DNA of 64,000 nucleotides, from the NCBI RefSeq assembly GCF_002265435.1, contig NZ_NOKQ01000187.1, positions 62,001 through 126,000 on the forward strand. Direction: 5' to 3'. A model generated the notes under the pieces. It saw nothing but the letters and a program-made list of their open reading frames with translations. It did not search any database and was not told the origin of the DNA. A program made the position numbers and the translations under genes. Below, piece by piece: positions 1 through 7,542 of the stretch. The stretch comes from Tetzosporium hominis (GTDB lineage Bacteria > Bacillota > Bacilli > Bacillales_A > Planococcaceae). The stretch's first letter is position 1; every line of letters begins with the position of its first letter.

Positions 1-24
1 TTAGACGGGTGGTAGAGGTGAGAA

Positions 25-50
25 GTTTCAAGACTCTATAAAATTGGTAT
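25..50 (+). promoter_or_regulatory. candidate sigma-B promoter of the DUF1232 gene
   Basis: GTTTCA at 25-30, 14 bases, then TGGTAT at 45-50, close to the Bacillus sigma-B pattern GTTTAA-N12-15-GGGTAT. It lies 25 bases before the coding start. The sigma-A alternative is weak because TATACT at 48-53 has no good -35. Promoter activity is inferred. Confidence 0.4.
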
Positions 51-74
51 ACTGTTGATAAGGGAGGAATGAAT

Positions 75-536
75 ATGCAAACAACGGATTATCAACAACA
101 GCTTGATTTTTATGAGCGTTTACGTAAGTCTATCACGTCCTACTTTCAAAAAAAAGGAATTACCAAGGTGTCGTCCTATCTTCTATTCGCGCCAGATATT
201 TTTCATCTGATGATCAAATCATTAACGGATCCAAGAATCGATTTTAAAAGCAAGGCTCTACTAGGTGCTGGAATTGCTTATTTTGTTGCACCTGTCGATT
301 TTATGCCAGAACTACTCGCAGGTCCAGGCGGATTTGTTGATGATTTGGTGATTGCTACATTCGTCTTAAATATGTTAGTAAACCGCCTATCACCAGAAGT
401 GTTAGAAGACCACTGGGCTGGAGATGACAATCTACTCGGGACGCTGAAACGTCTATCAGCAAGCGGGGAGTCCATCTTAGGGAAGCTCCCGACAAAATCG
501 TTAATCGGTCAATTTATGAAACGCAGTCCTATGTAA
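75..536 (+). CDS. DUF1232 (YkvA-type) membrane-associated protein
   Basis: A 153-residue protein whose centre (about residues 58-105) has the DUF1232 pattern: a hydrophobic stretch ending in a Pro-Val-Asp-Phe-Met-Pro-Glu turn, then Gly-Phe-Val-Asp-Asp-Leu. The family is found near membranes and its biochemical role is unknown. I chose the second ATG because the AGGGAGG at 61-67 is only one base from the first ATG (69) but seven from this one. A candidate sigma-B promoter sits upstream and a bidirectional terminator follows, so the gene is probably a single transcription unit linked to general stress. Confidence 0.75.
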   Translation: MQTTDYQQQLDFYERLRKSITSYFQKKGITKVSSYLLFAPDIFHLMIKSLTDPRIDFKSKALLGAGIAYFVAPVDFMPELLAGPGGFVDDLVIATFVLNMLVNRLSPEVLEDHWAGDDNLLGTLKRLSASGESILGKLPTKSLIGQFMKRSPM

Positions 537-565
537 AAAAACACATCCCTCGGGATGTGTTTTTT
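535..565. terminator. bidirectional intrinsic terminator
   Basis: Stem 541-548 pairs with 553-560 around a CTCG loop, flanked by six A on the left and five T on the right. It can end the DUF1232 transcript and the convergent ABC-F transcript. Confidence 0.85.
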
Positions 566-570
566 AATGG

Positions 571-2178
571 TTATTTCGTTACAAATTGTTGCTCTTTCCA
601 CTCGAGGTACTCATCATACGTTAATTGCTTATCTAAGATGGTTCCATCTGGTTGAATCTCAATGACACGGTTAGCAATCGTCTGAATGAACTGATGGTCA
701 TGAGACGTAAACATCATAGCGCCTTTGAAGGCAATCAATCCGTTGTTCAGGGCTTGAATAGATTCTAGGTCTAAGTGGTTCGTAGGCTCATCAAAGAGCA
801 ATACATTCGATTCTGATAACATCATCTTCGACAACATACAACGCACTTTTTCTCCACCTGACAGGACAGATGGCTTTTTCTTTACTTCTTCTCCAGAGAA
901 CAACATACGTCCAAGGAAACCGCGTAGGAACGTCTCAGACTCATCGTCTGGAGAGTATTGACGCAACCAATCAACTAGTGAAGTCTCACTGCCTTCGAAG
1001 TAGCGTGCATTATCGATAGGGAAGTAAGCGCGTGTTGTCGTTACACCCCAACGAACGGATCCTGAAGTCGGTTCTTCTTCTTCAGCCAAGATACGAAGTA
1101 GTGCAGACTTAGCAAGTTCATCACCAAGTAATACCACTTTATCGTCTTTGTTTAACATAAAGTGAACATCTTTTAATAACGTTTGGCCTTCTTGCTCATA
1201 GCCTAAGCCTTGAACTTGAAGAACGTCGTTTCCGATCTCACGTTTCATTGAGAAGTTGACATACGGATACTTACGAGAAGATGGACGGATATCATCGAGC
1301 TCGATCTTCTCAAGAGTTTTCTTACGAGACGTTGCTTGCTTTGATTTCGAAGCGTTGGCACTAAAGCGCGCAACGAATGCTTGAAGCTCTTTGATTTTCT
1401 CTTCTTTTTTCTTGTTCTGGTCTTGAGCCATCTTTAATGCTAATTGGCTAGACTCGTACCAGAAATCATAGTTCCCAACGTAGACTTGAATCTTTCCGAA
1501 GTCTAGGTCAGCAATATGTGTACATACTTTGTTTAAGAAGTGACGGTCGTGAGATACGACGATGACTGTGTTTTCAAAGTTGATCAAGAACTCTTCTAGC
1601 CACTGAATTGCTTTCAAGTCCAAGTGGTTAGTAGGCTCATCCAGTAATAGGACGTCCGGTTTGCCAAATAAGGCTTGAGCAAGCAACACTTTTACTTTGT
1701 CAGAACCGTTAAGTTCGCTCATGAGTTTAGAATGCATGTCATCCGTGATTCCAAGACCTTGAAGCAAGATAGCTGCTTCTGATTCTGCTTCCCATCCGTT
1801 CATGTCAGCAAATTCGCCCTCAAGCTCTGCAGCGCGCATGCCGTCTTCATCAGAGAAGTCTTCTTTCATGTAGATAGCGTTCTTTTCTTTCATGACCTCA
1901 TAGAGACGTTTGTGACCCATCATGACAGTCTCAAGAACCTGGAACTCTTCATATTCAAAGTGATTCTGCTTCAGGACAGCTAGACGCTCATCTGGTCCCA
2001 TAGAAACATGGCCCTCTTGAGGTTCTAGGTCACCTGATAGGATTTTAATAAATGTAGATTTCCCAGCACCATTGGCACCGATCAAACCGTAACAGTTACC
2101 TGCAGTAAATTTAATATTGACATCTTCAAAAAGTTTACGATCACCAAATCGCAAACTGACTTCGCTTACTTGAATCAT
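571..2178 (-). CDS. ykpA: ABC-F family ATPase, YkpA type
   Basis: A 535-residue soluble protein with two ATP-binding cassettes and no membrane segments, the architecture of ABC-F ribosome-associated ATPases. Cassette 1 has a full Walker A (GANGAGKST, residues 34-42) and Walker B (LLLDEPTNHLDL) but a poor signature (LNGSDK). Cassette 2 has a good signature (LSGGEK) and Walker B, but its Walker A position reads GDELAKSAL. One composite ATP site is therefore intact and one degenerate. I recall the same feature in B. subtilis YkpA. The linker is lysine-rich and helical. AGGAGGG lies nine bases before the ATG. The substrate or ribosome state recognised is unknown. Confidence 0.88.
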   Translation of the reverse strand: MIQVSEVSLRFGDRKLFEDVNIKFTAGNCYGLIGANGAGKSTFIKILSGDLEPQEGHVSMGPDERLAVLKQNHFEYEEFQVLETVMMGHKRLYEVMKEKNAIYMKEDFSDEDGMRAAELEGEFADMNGWEAESEAAILLQGLGITDDMHSKLMSELNGSDKVKVLLAQALFGKPDVLLLDEPTNHLDLKAIQWLEEFLINFENTVIVVSHDRHFLNKVCTHIADLDFGKIQVYVGNYDFWYESSQLALKMAQDQNKKKEEKIKELQAFVARFSANASKSKQATSRKKTLEKIELDDIRPSSRKYPYVNFSMKREIGNDVLQVQGLGYEQEGQTLLKDVHFMLNKDDKVVLLGDELAKSALLRILAEEEEPTSGSVRWGVTTTRAYFPIDNARYFEGSETSLVDWLRQYSPDDESETFLRGFLGRMLFSGEEVKKKPSVLSGGEKVRCMLSKMMLSESNVLLFDEPTNHLDLESIQALNNGLIAFKGAMMFTSHDHQFIQTIANRVIEIQPDGTILDKQLTYDEYLEWKEQQFVTK

Positions 2179-2235
2179 TAGTTAATACCCTCCTGTTAAC
2201 ACAATCATTTCATTATACCATGAAATGGGGAAATG

Positions 2236-2751
2236 TCACTTCCAGTTCTTTTCGATAAACTCGTCACGACCGGACTGTGCACGATCTTGCTGATAGTGGT
2301 CCGGTTCTTTTTTATAAAAGTCTTGATGGTAGTCTTCTGCCTCATAAAAGGTAGAAGCAGGTAAGATACGAGTGACAATAGGTTTCTGGAACTTGCCACT
2401 AGCTGCTAATTCATCTTTTGCTTTTTCAGCAAGTTGCTGCTGTTCCTCCGTTGTATAGAAAATTGCTGTACGGTATTGGTCCCCTCGGTCTTGGAACTGG
2501 CCCTCATCGTCAGTAGGGTCGATTTGTTGCCAGTAGATCTCAAGTAGTTGGCTATACGGGAACAAAGTAGGATCAAATTCAATCTCTACGACTTCTAAAT
2601 GACCTGTAGTACCAGTTTTTACCTGTTCGTAAGTTGGGTTGTCGACGTGACCACCCATGTAACCAGATGTCACTTTATGAATGCCAGGATAGCTATCAAA
2701 TGGTTTTACCATACACCAAAAACAGCCACCAGCAAAAATTGCTTTTTCCAT
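2236..2751 (-). CDS. msrA: peptide methionine sulfoxide reductase A
   Basis: A 171-residue enzyme that reduces methionine-S-sulfoxide in oxidised proteins, probably in the cytoplasm. The start carries the family signature GGCFWC, with catalytic Cys10 and a second Cys at 13. SGYMGGH, NPTYEQV and [15 protein letters not shown] follow, all typical of MsrA. I placed the start at 2751 because GGAGGAGA lies four to five bases upstream; a longer reading adds 17 residues absent from the family. No msrB domain is fused or adjacent. The gene is transcribed away from the LCP gene and lies just upstream of the ABC-F gene. Confidence 0.95.
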   Translation of the reverse strand: MEKAIFAGGCFWCMVKPFDSYPGIHKVTSGYMGGHVDNPTYEQVKTGTTGHLEVVEIEFDPTLFPYSQLLEIYWQQIDPTDDEGQFQDRGDQYRTAIFYTTEEQQQLAEKAKDELAASGKFQKPIVTRILPASTFYEAEDYHQDFYKKEPDHYQQDRAQSGRDEFIEKNWK

Positions 2752-2860
2752 TGTATCTCCTCCGATTCGTGGTGCTGAAAAAATTCTATCACTTCTGCGC
2801 AAACTATGAAACTACTTGTTCTTCCAATACGTTATGATATCTATAGAAAGGGTGTTGACC

Positions 2861-3784
2861 ATGGAAGAATTACGAACAGAGAGACGGAGTCGTAGGAGAC
2901 GCAGATCTCCATTCAAAGGCGTACTGAAGCTTCTTTTAGTGCTGGTGCTTGTCGTCATCGGGTATGCGGCATTTACGTATTGGCAAGGTACTCAATTAGC
3001 AGAAGAACAAGAGTCAGAAGATTTTTCTGGTACGGCTTATGACGGAGGGCGAATGAATGTCTTGCTTTTAGGTGTTGATAGCAGAGGGGAAGAACAATCG
3101 CGTACCGATACAATGATGATTGCTTCCTGGGATCCTGAGACGAATGATGTTAAACTGGTATCTCTCATGCGAGACATTTATGCCGAAATTCCAGGATACC
3201 AATCCTATAAACTCAATACAGCCTACTATTTAGGCGGAGCGGAACTAACGAAACAGACGATAGAAGGGATGTTTGGTGTCCCGATTCATCATTATGCACT
3301 CATTGATTTTACGAGCTTTGAGACGATGGTAGATGTGTTAGCTCCGAACGGAGTAGAAATCGATGTAGAAAAAGACATGTCCGAGGAAATCGGTGTAGAA
3401 TTGAAACAAGGTATTCATAAACTTTCAGGAAAAGAGCTTTTGGGGTATTCAAGGTTTCGTAAAGACGAAGAAGGCGACTTTGGACGCGTGAGACGCCAAC
3501 AAGTCGTGATCGAAGCTTTGTCAGAAGAAATGACTTCACCAAGAAACCTGCACCGGCTGCCTAAGTTTGCAGGGGCTTTAAATGGGTATATTCAAACAGA
3601 TATCGACAGCACAGAAAAGCTTGGCTTCCTACTAGACGCTGCTACAGGGGGCAAGCCAGAAATCGAGCGCTTGACCATTCCTCGCGAAGGGGAGTACAGC
3701 TACAACTCTTACAGTCATGCCGGAAGTGTAATCGAAATCAATAAGGAAGCAGCTCAGACTGCGATTTCAGAGTTTCTCAAGTAG
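2861..3784 (+). CDS. LytR-CpsA-Psr family cell-wall glycopolymer transferase
   Basis: A 307-residue type II membrane protein: a very basic cytoplasmic head (an RRRRR run near residue 12), one membrane helix at about 19-41, then an extracellular LCP domain. The conserved Arg/Asp pairs of the pyrophosphate-binding pocket are visible (SRTDTMM near 80-86, SLMRDIY near 101-107, and an RFRKDEEGDFGRVRRQQ stretch). LCP proteins attach teichoic acids or other glycopolymers to peptidoglycan. The start was chosen for the AAAGGGTG six to eight bases upstream. The next gene begins 11 bases after the stop, so the two are probably co-transcribed. Which polymer it attaches cannot be told from sequence. Confidence 0.88.
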   Translation: MEELRTERRSRRRRRSPFKGVLKLLLVLVLVVIGYAAFTYWQGTQLAEEQESEDFSGTAYDGGRMNVLLLGVDSRGEEQSRTDTMMIASWDPETNDVKLVSLMRDIYAEIPGYQSYKLNTAYYLGGAELTKQTIEGMFGVPIHHYALIDFTSFETMVDVLAPNGVEIDVEKDMSEEIGVELKQGIHKLSGKELLGYSRFRKDEEGDFGRVRRQQVVIEALSEEMTSPRNLHRLPKFAGALNGYIQTDIDSTEKLGFLLDAATGGKPEIERLTIPREGEYSYNSYSHAGSVIEINKEAAQTAISEFLK

Positions 3785-3795
3785 GGGGAAAAGCT

Positions 3796-4998
3796 ATGTT
3801 TGAAGACAAAAAGCCAGGGTTTTTTGACACAAGATTTATTCAATTTTTAGGCGGGAAGAATACGATCTTTGCTTTACTTCTAATTGTCTTGATAGGATTG
3901 ACCATATTTATTTTCGATTTGGTATCGTTTGTGTTTAATCCACTTACCGTCTTTTTAGGAAATGTCGTATTACCCATCATCTTAGCAACTATCGTGTATT
4001 ACTTATTGCGTCCGGTATTGCGTTTACTAGAACGGGCAAAGGTTCCGCGCATTTGGGGTATCTTGATTCTGTTCTTGGCAGTCGTAGGACTGATCACTCT
4101 GATTGTACTGCTCGTATTTCCCTATTTAAAAGAACAATCGATTCGTTTTATCGAAAACTTCCCTGATGACTTTTCGCTGCTTGTGAACAACTTTACAGCT
4201 TGGCTGCAGACATCGATGTTTTCAGGCTACTACGATACGATTGAAGCAGACCTTAATGAGATGATTCAAGATCTACCAAGTCAACTGGCGATGTTTTTCC
4301 AAGATACGTTCACTAGGATCGCTACGGGAATCACATCTTTTATTGGTGCAATCACCAGTTTTATTTTAGCCCTTGTCACAGTACCGTTTATCGTTTTTTA
4401 CTTACTAAAAGACGGGGAGAAGTTGCCACAGTACATCTTACGCATGTTGCCTCCTCGTATGCGTGACGAGACGGCACAAGTGTTCACGGACATCGACAAG
4501 CAGATCAGCTCATACATACAGGGGCAATTATTGGTCTCCGCTGCCATTGGGTTCATGGTGTTCATTGGATTCAGTATCATCCAGATGCCCTATGCCGTAC
4601 TTCTAGGAGCAATTGCTATGGTGACGAGTGTGGTGCCATACCTCGGACCAATTATTGCAATTACACCAGCTGTCATCATCGCATTGATTCAATCCCCGTT
4701 CATGTTACTGAAGCTTGCAGCAGTATGGACCGTTGTCCAGTTAGTTGAAGGAAAGTTTATATCGCCTCAGATCATGGGCAGAACATTGCATATTCATCCG
4801 ATTACAATCATCTTTGTTTTAATTACGGCCGGTGCTTTATTTGGAGTGCCTGGCGTTATCCTTGGGATTCCAGGGTATGCTATAGTTAAAGTAATTGTTA
4901 CACACTTTTTCAGATTGTTTAAAATGCGGTATAATCGATATGAGCCGGTTGTGGACAATCACTATGAATATAGTACGAAAACAAATAAGGTGGAGTAG
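3796..4998 (+). CDS. AI-2E family transporter (YueF/YubA-like permease)
   Basis: A 400-residue polytopic membrane protein with about eight hydrophobic segments. It has the AI-2E family pattern: paired N-terminal helices, a large amphipathic insert at about residues 105-180, then helices ending in VPYLGPIIAITPAV and EGKFISPQIMGR. E. coli TqsA/YdiK-type proteins and Na+/H+ antiporter-like relatives share this fold, so the substrate here is unknown. GGGGGAAAAGCT precedes the ATG. It sits between the LCP gene and a small Spo0M-like gene with gaps of 11 and 2 bases, suggesting one operon. Confidence 0.85.
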   Translation: MFEDKKPGFFDTRFIQFLGGKNTIFALLLIVLIGLTIFIFDLVSFVFNPLTVFLGNVVLPIILATIVYYLLRPVLRLLERAKVPRIWGILILFLAVVGLITLIVLLVFPYLKEQSIRFIENFPDDFSLLVNNFTAWLQTSMFSGYYDTIEADLNEMIQDLPSQLAMFFQDTFTRIATGITSFIGAITSFILALVTVPFIVFYLLKDGEKLPQYILRMLPPRMRDETAQVFTDIDKQISSYIQGQLLVSAAIGFMVFIGFSIIQMPYAVLLGAIAMVTSVVPYLGPIIAITPAVIIALIQSPFMLLKLAAVWTVVQLVEGKFISPQIMGRTLHIHPITIIFVLITAGALFGVPGVILGIPGYAIVKVIVTHFFRLFKMRYNRYEPVVDNHYEYSTKTNKVE

Positions 4999-5000
4999 TT

Positions 5001-5384
5001 ATGAATTCGTTTGAATCACATATTGAAAAAGGCATGATCAAAATTGATACGGTGGTTGACCATCCGTATATCGAGCACGGCATCAATCTCTCTGGTACCA
5101 TCTACATTGAAGGGCTAGAAAATGATGAAGATCTTGAAGACATTCGTCTAGAGGTATGTAAGAAAGAAACACGTGACCTTGTTGCAAAACAATCCTTCGA
5201 GCCTGTGGGGAATGCGGCTTCTAAAGGTACGCGTATGATTCCTTTTGAAATCATGCCAGATGAGCGCTGGATGCCTGAAGAAGGAGAAGAAGCGACACAT
5301 CTGACATTGATCACAACAGCGTTCTTCGGAGATGGAAGCCAAGTGCAAGATGAGGACGATTTGATCTTCGATATTGAAGAATAG
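5001..5384 (+). CDS. small acidic protein resembling the N-terminal part of Spo0M
   Basis: A 127-residue, strongly acidic protein. Residues 10-50 (KIDTVVDHPYIEHGINLSGTIYIEG) resemble the beta-sandwich start of Spo0M/arrestin-fold proteins, which have a KVDT...PGE...G-hydrophobic pattern, but the full Spo0M length of about 250 residues is missing. It begins two bases after the permease stop with AAGGTGGAG upstream, so it is translated as the last gene of that operon. Function is not known. The Spo0M link is a by-eye resemblance; an unrelated cytosolic beta protein is possible. Confidence 0.55.
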   Translation: MNSFESHIEKGMIKIDTVVDHPYIEHGINLSGTIYIEGLENDEDLEDIRLEVCKKETRDLVAKQSFEPVGNAASKGTRMIPFEIMPDERWMPEEGEEATHLTLITTAFFGDGSQVQDEDDLIFDIEE

Positions 5385-5385
5385 C

Positions 5386-5414
5386 TTGTCACTTCTTTCC
5401 CGTAATGCTAAAAT
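5386..5414 (+). promoter_or_regulatory. sigma-A promoter of the metA S-box transcript
   Basis: TTGTCA at 5386-5391, a 17-base spacer, then TAAAAT at 5409-5414. It lies about 30 bases before the riboswitch, and its -35 begins right after the stop codon of the preceding gene. Confidence 0.75.
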
Positions 5415-5442
5415 GACAGCATCATCCAAATTAAATATCAAT

Positions 5443-5541
5443 TATCAAGAGAAGCCGAGGGACATGGCCCCGTGACGCTTCAGCAACCTCTGCAGTGCAG
5501 AAAGGTGCTCCCTCCATCAAGTGCTGACTTGGAAGATAATA
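5443..5541 (+). promoter_or_regulatory. SAM-I riboswitch (S-box)
   Basis: The S-box landmarks appear in order: ATCAAGAGAAGCCGAGGGA, TGGCCCCGTGACGCTTCAGC, AACC, a GGTGCT block, and the closing CTTGGAAGATAA that pairs with the 5' end to form P1. It is followed directly by an intrinsic terminator and then metA. High S-adenosylmethionine should stabilise P1 and allow termination; low SAM should allow read-through into methionine synthesis. Binding itself is known for the family, not shown here. Confidence 0.95.
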
Positions 5542-5547
5542 TTACCG

Positions 5548-5584
5548 ACACTCTGCCCTTGTATGGGTAGAGTGTTTTTATTTT
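5548..5584 (+). terminator. riboswitch-controlled terminator
   Basis: Arms 5548-5558 and 5565-5575 (ACACTCTGCCC against GGGTAGAGTGT, one G-T pair) with a six-base loop, then a run of T. It is the expression platform of the SAM-I riboswitch before metA. Confidence 0.9.
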
Positions 5585-5600
5585 GAAGGAGTGAACTGGA

Positions 5601-6509
5601 ATGCCTATCAATCTACCGAAAGAACTACCTGTAATCGAGAAATTGCGAGAGGAAAATATTTTTGTGATGGATTCGGAACGTGCCCACACACAAGATATCC
5701 GACCTCTCGAAGTGTTGATCGTCAATTTGATGCCTGAGAAAGAAAAAACCGAACATCAATTGCTACGACTGCTTGGGAACACACCACTTCAGACCAATGT
5801 CACCTTCCTACGGATGGCGAGTTATCAGCCAAAAAACGTCAGTAACAGCCATTTGGATCAGTTTTATAAAGTGTTTGACGACATCAAAGACCGTCGCTTC
5901 GATGGAATGATCCTAACGGGAGCTCCTGTAGAGCAGATGCCGTTTGAGGAAGTTGCCTACTGGCCAGAGATTGTAACGTTGTTATTTTGGGCCAAGACGC
6001 ATGTGACATCGACTCTTTCGATTTGCTGGGGGGCACAAGCTGTGCTTTACCAAGAGTTTGGTATTGATAAGGAAGCATTACCTGAAAAGTGCTCAGGAGT
6101 CTTTTCTCATCAATTAGTAGCACCACATCTGGCTCTCGTACGAGGATTTAACGATACGTTCCTTGCGCCTCATTCAAGACATACGACTGTCTCTTACGAA
6201 GCGATTTTGAAGCAGCCAGAGCTCGAACTAGTTGCATTATCAGAAGACGCTGGAGTTTTCTTAATCCAGTCGAAAGATCAGCGCCATATAATGGCTACCG
6301 GCCACTTAGAGTATGATGCAACTACTCTCCGTGACGAGTACGAACGAGACGTAGCAAAAGGGTTAAAGTGCCAGGTGCCTGATAACTATTTTCCTAATGA
6401 CGATCCATCGCAGACTCCCCAAAACACATGGAGATCTCATACCCATCTGTTATTCTCTAATTGGTTAAATTATTATGTGTATCAACAGACGCCTTTTGAT
6501 TGGAGCTAG
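5601..6509 (+). CDS. metA: homoserine O-acetyltransferase (MetA family)
   Basis: A 302-residue enzyme that acylates homoserine, the committed step to methionine. Cys142 in the ICWGAQA motif is the expected nucleophile, and His235 and Glu237 in TGHLEYD complete the site. Residue 111 is Glu (TGAPVE). In this family Glu at 111 marks acetyl-CoA use, whereas the E. coli enzyme has Gly and uses succinyl-CoA, so homoserine O-acetyltransferase is the better name despite the MetA label. Length matches the family. A SAM-I riboswitch and terminator precede it. GAAGGAG lies 9-10 bases before the ATG. An APH-type kinase gene starts five bases after the stop. Confidence 0.95.
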   Translation: MPINLPKELPVIEKLREENIFVMDSERAHTQDIRPLEVLIVNLMPEKEKTEHQLLRLLGNTPLQTNVTFLRMASYQPKNVSNSHLDQFYKVFDDIKDRRFDGMILTGAPVEQMPFEEVAYWPEIVTLLFWAKTHVTSTLSICWGAQAVLYQEFGIDKEALPEKCSGVFSHQLVAPHLALVRGFNDTFLAPHSRHTTVSYEAILKQPELELVALSEDAGVFLIQSKDQRHIMATGHLEYDATTLRDEYERDVAKGLKCQVPDNYFPNDDPSQTPQNTWRSHTHLLFSNWLNYYVYQQTPFDWS

Positions 6510-6514
6510 ATTTT

Positions 6515-7372
6515 ATGACTTTTGAAGAAAAAATTGCCGCAGCATTTGGTGAGCAAGGGGAGAGATGGCTTGAGAAGCTCCCCCAGCTGATCCGAAAAGT
6601 GGAGTGTGAACACGGGCTCCACTCGATTCAACCTTTCTCTAATCTGTCCTACAATTACGTAGCAAGAGCTATAAAAGAGGGGCAAGAAGTGGTTGTAAAG
6701 ATTGGCTTACCTGGATATGACTTCACAAATGAGGTTAGGGCTCTTGAAGCGTTTGATCAAACTATCATAGCCGCACTGTTAGTTTCAAATGTTGAAGAAG
6801 GCTACTATATTATGGAAAGTATTTCGCCTGGAACTACTTTAAATGCTCAATTTCCCGATACGAGAACTAATGTTCGATTTTTTGTGGAGCAGTGGAGGAG
6901 ACTACATGATATAGTTCCATCTGAAACGATAGAAATAACATTACCTAGCATTGATACATGGTTTCGCACGCTAGATGCTGAAATCTCTGAACTACCAGAA
7001 GCTTGGATAGTTGAAGCAAAACTTGCAAATTCTAGACTGAAAGAACTGCAGCAAGATACGAATCTTCATGGAGATTTGCATCATGAGAACATTTTATATG
7101 ACAAATCACGAGGATATATGATTATTGATCCTAAAGGCGTTGCTGGACATTCATATTATGATTGTGTGCAATTTTTGTTGAATAAGAACCGTTCTGTGGA
7201 TGAGTTTGCTCAAAAAGTTATGTGGTTGATTGAAGACTATGGATTTGAAGAAATAAAACTGCTAGATGCAATCAAAGCACTGGGGATGGTTTATCTGGTG
7301 TGGGCTCATGAAGACAAGGATCCAGAAGCTCAAGATCGCTATAGTATGATAGAATGGATTATGGAAAGATAG
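6515..7372 (+). CDS. APH(6)/hydroxyurea-type small-molecule phosphotransferase
   Basis: A 285-residue kinase-fold protein. The catalytic loop LHGDLHHENIL followed by MIIDPKGVAGHSYYD is the signature of the aminoglycoside 6-/hydroxyurea phosphotransferase group. Upstream sections fit the N-lobe (VVVKIGLPG, with a Lys for ATP). The true substrate is unknown, and many chromosomal members do not confer resistance. I used the ATG at 6515 with TGGAG nine bases upstream; a TTG at 6500 would overlap metA. With a five-base gap after metA and a terminator behind, it is likely co-transcribed under SAM riboswitch control, an odd placement for a resistance enzyme. Confidence 0.8.
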   Translation: MTFEEKIAAAFGEQGERWLEKLPQLIRKVECEHGLHSIQPFSNLSYNYVARAIKEGQEVVVKIGLPGYDFTNEVRALEAFDQTIIAALLVSNVEEGYYIMESISPGTTLNAQFPDTRTNVRFFVEQWRRLHDIVPSETIEITLPSIDTWFRTLDAEISELPEAWIVEAKLANSRLKELQQDTNLHGDLHHENILYDKSRGYMIIDPKGVAGHSYYDCVQFLLNKNRSVDEFAQKVMWLIEDYGFEEIKLLDAIKALGMVYLVWAHEDKDPEAQDRYSMIEWIMER

Positions 7373-7378
7373 AAAAAG

Positions 7379-7404
7379 AAGGAGACCCAGATTTAGGTCT
7401 CCTT
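7379..7404 (+). terminator. intrinsic terminator after the metA-APH unit
   Basis: Perfect stem 7379-7387 with 7396-7404 (AAGGAGACC against GGTCTCCTT), eight-base loop, then TT-CGTTT. The T run is short. Confidence 0.75.
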
Positions 7405-7421
7405 TTCGTTTAAGATAAATT

Positions 7422-7461
<40 letters not shown>

Positions 7462-7493
7462 AGTAGTATACTTGAAATAATGAGATATTTGAG

Positions 7494-7525
7494 AAAAAAC
7501 CAGGATTTTTAGGTCCTGGTTTTTT
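7494..7525. terminator. terminator of the parE-parC operon
   Basis: A perfect 12-base stem 7494-7505 with 7514-7525, loop of eight, with A and T runs built into the outer stem so it can act on both strands. It lies 18 bases past the parC stop. Confidence 0.85.
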
Positions 7526-7542
7526 GTATGATTTATTCTGTT

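Noticed and set aside
6515-7372. Acquired aminoglycoside resistance gene
   Set aside because: It sits in a core methionine operon, has normal-looking codon use, and the family includes many chromosomal kinases with other substrates.
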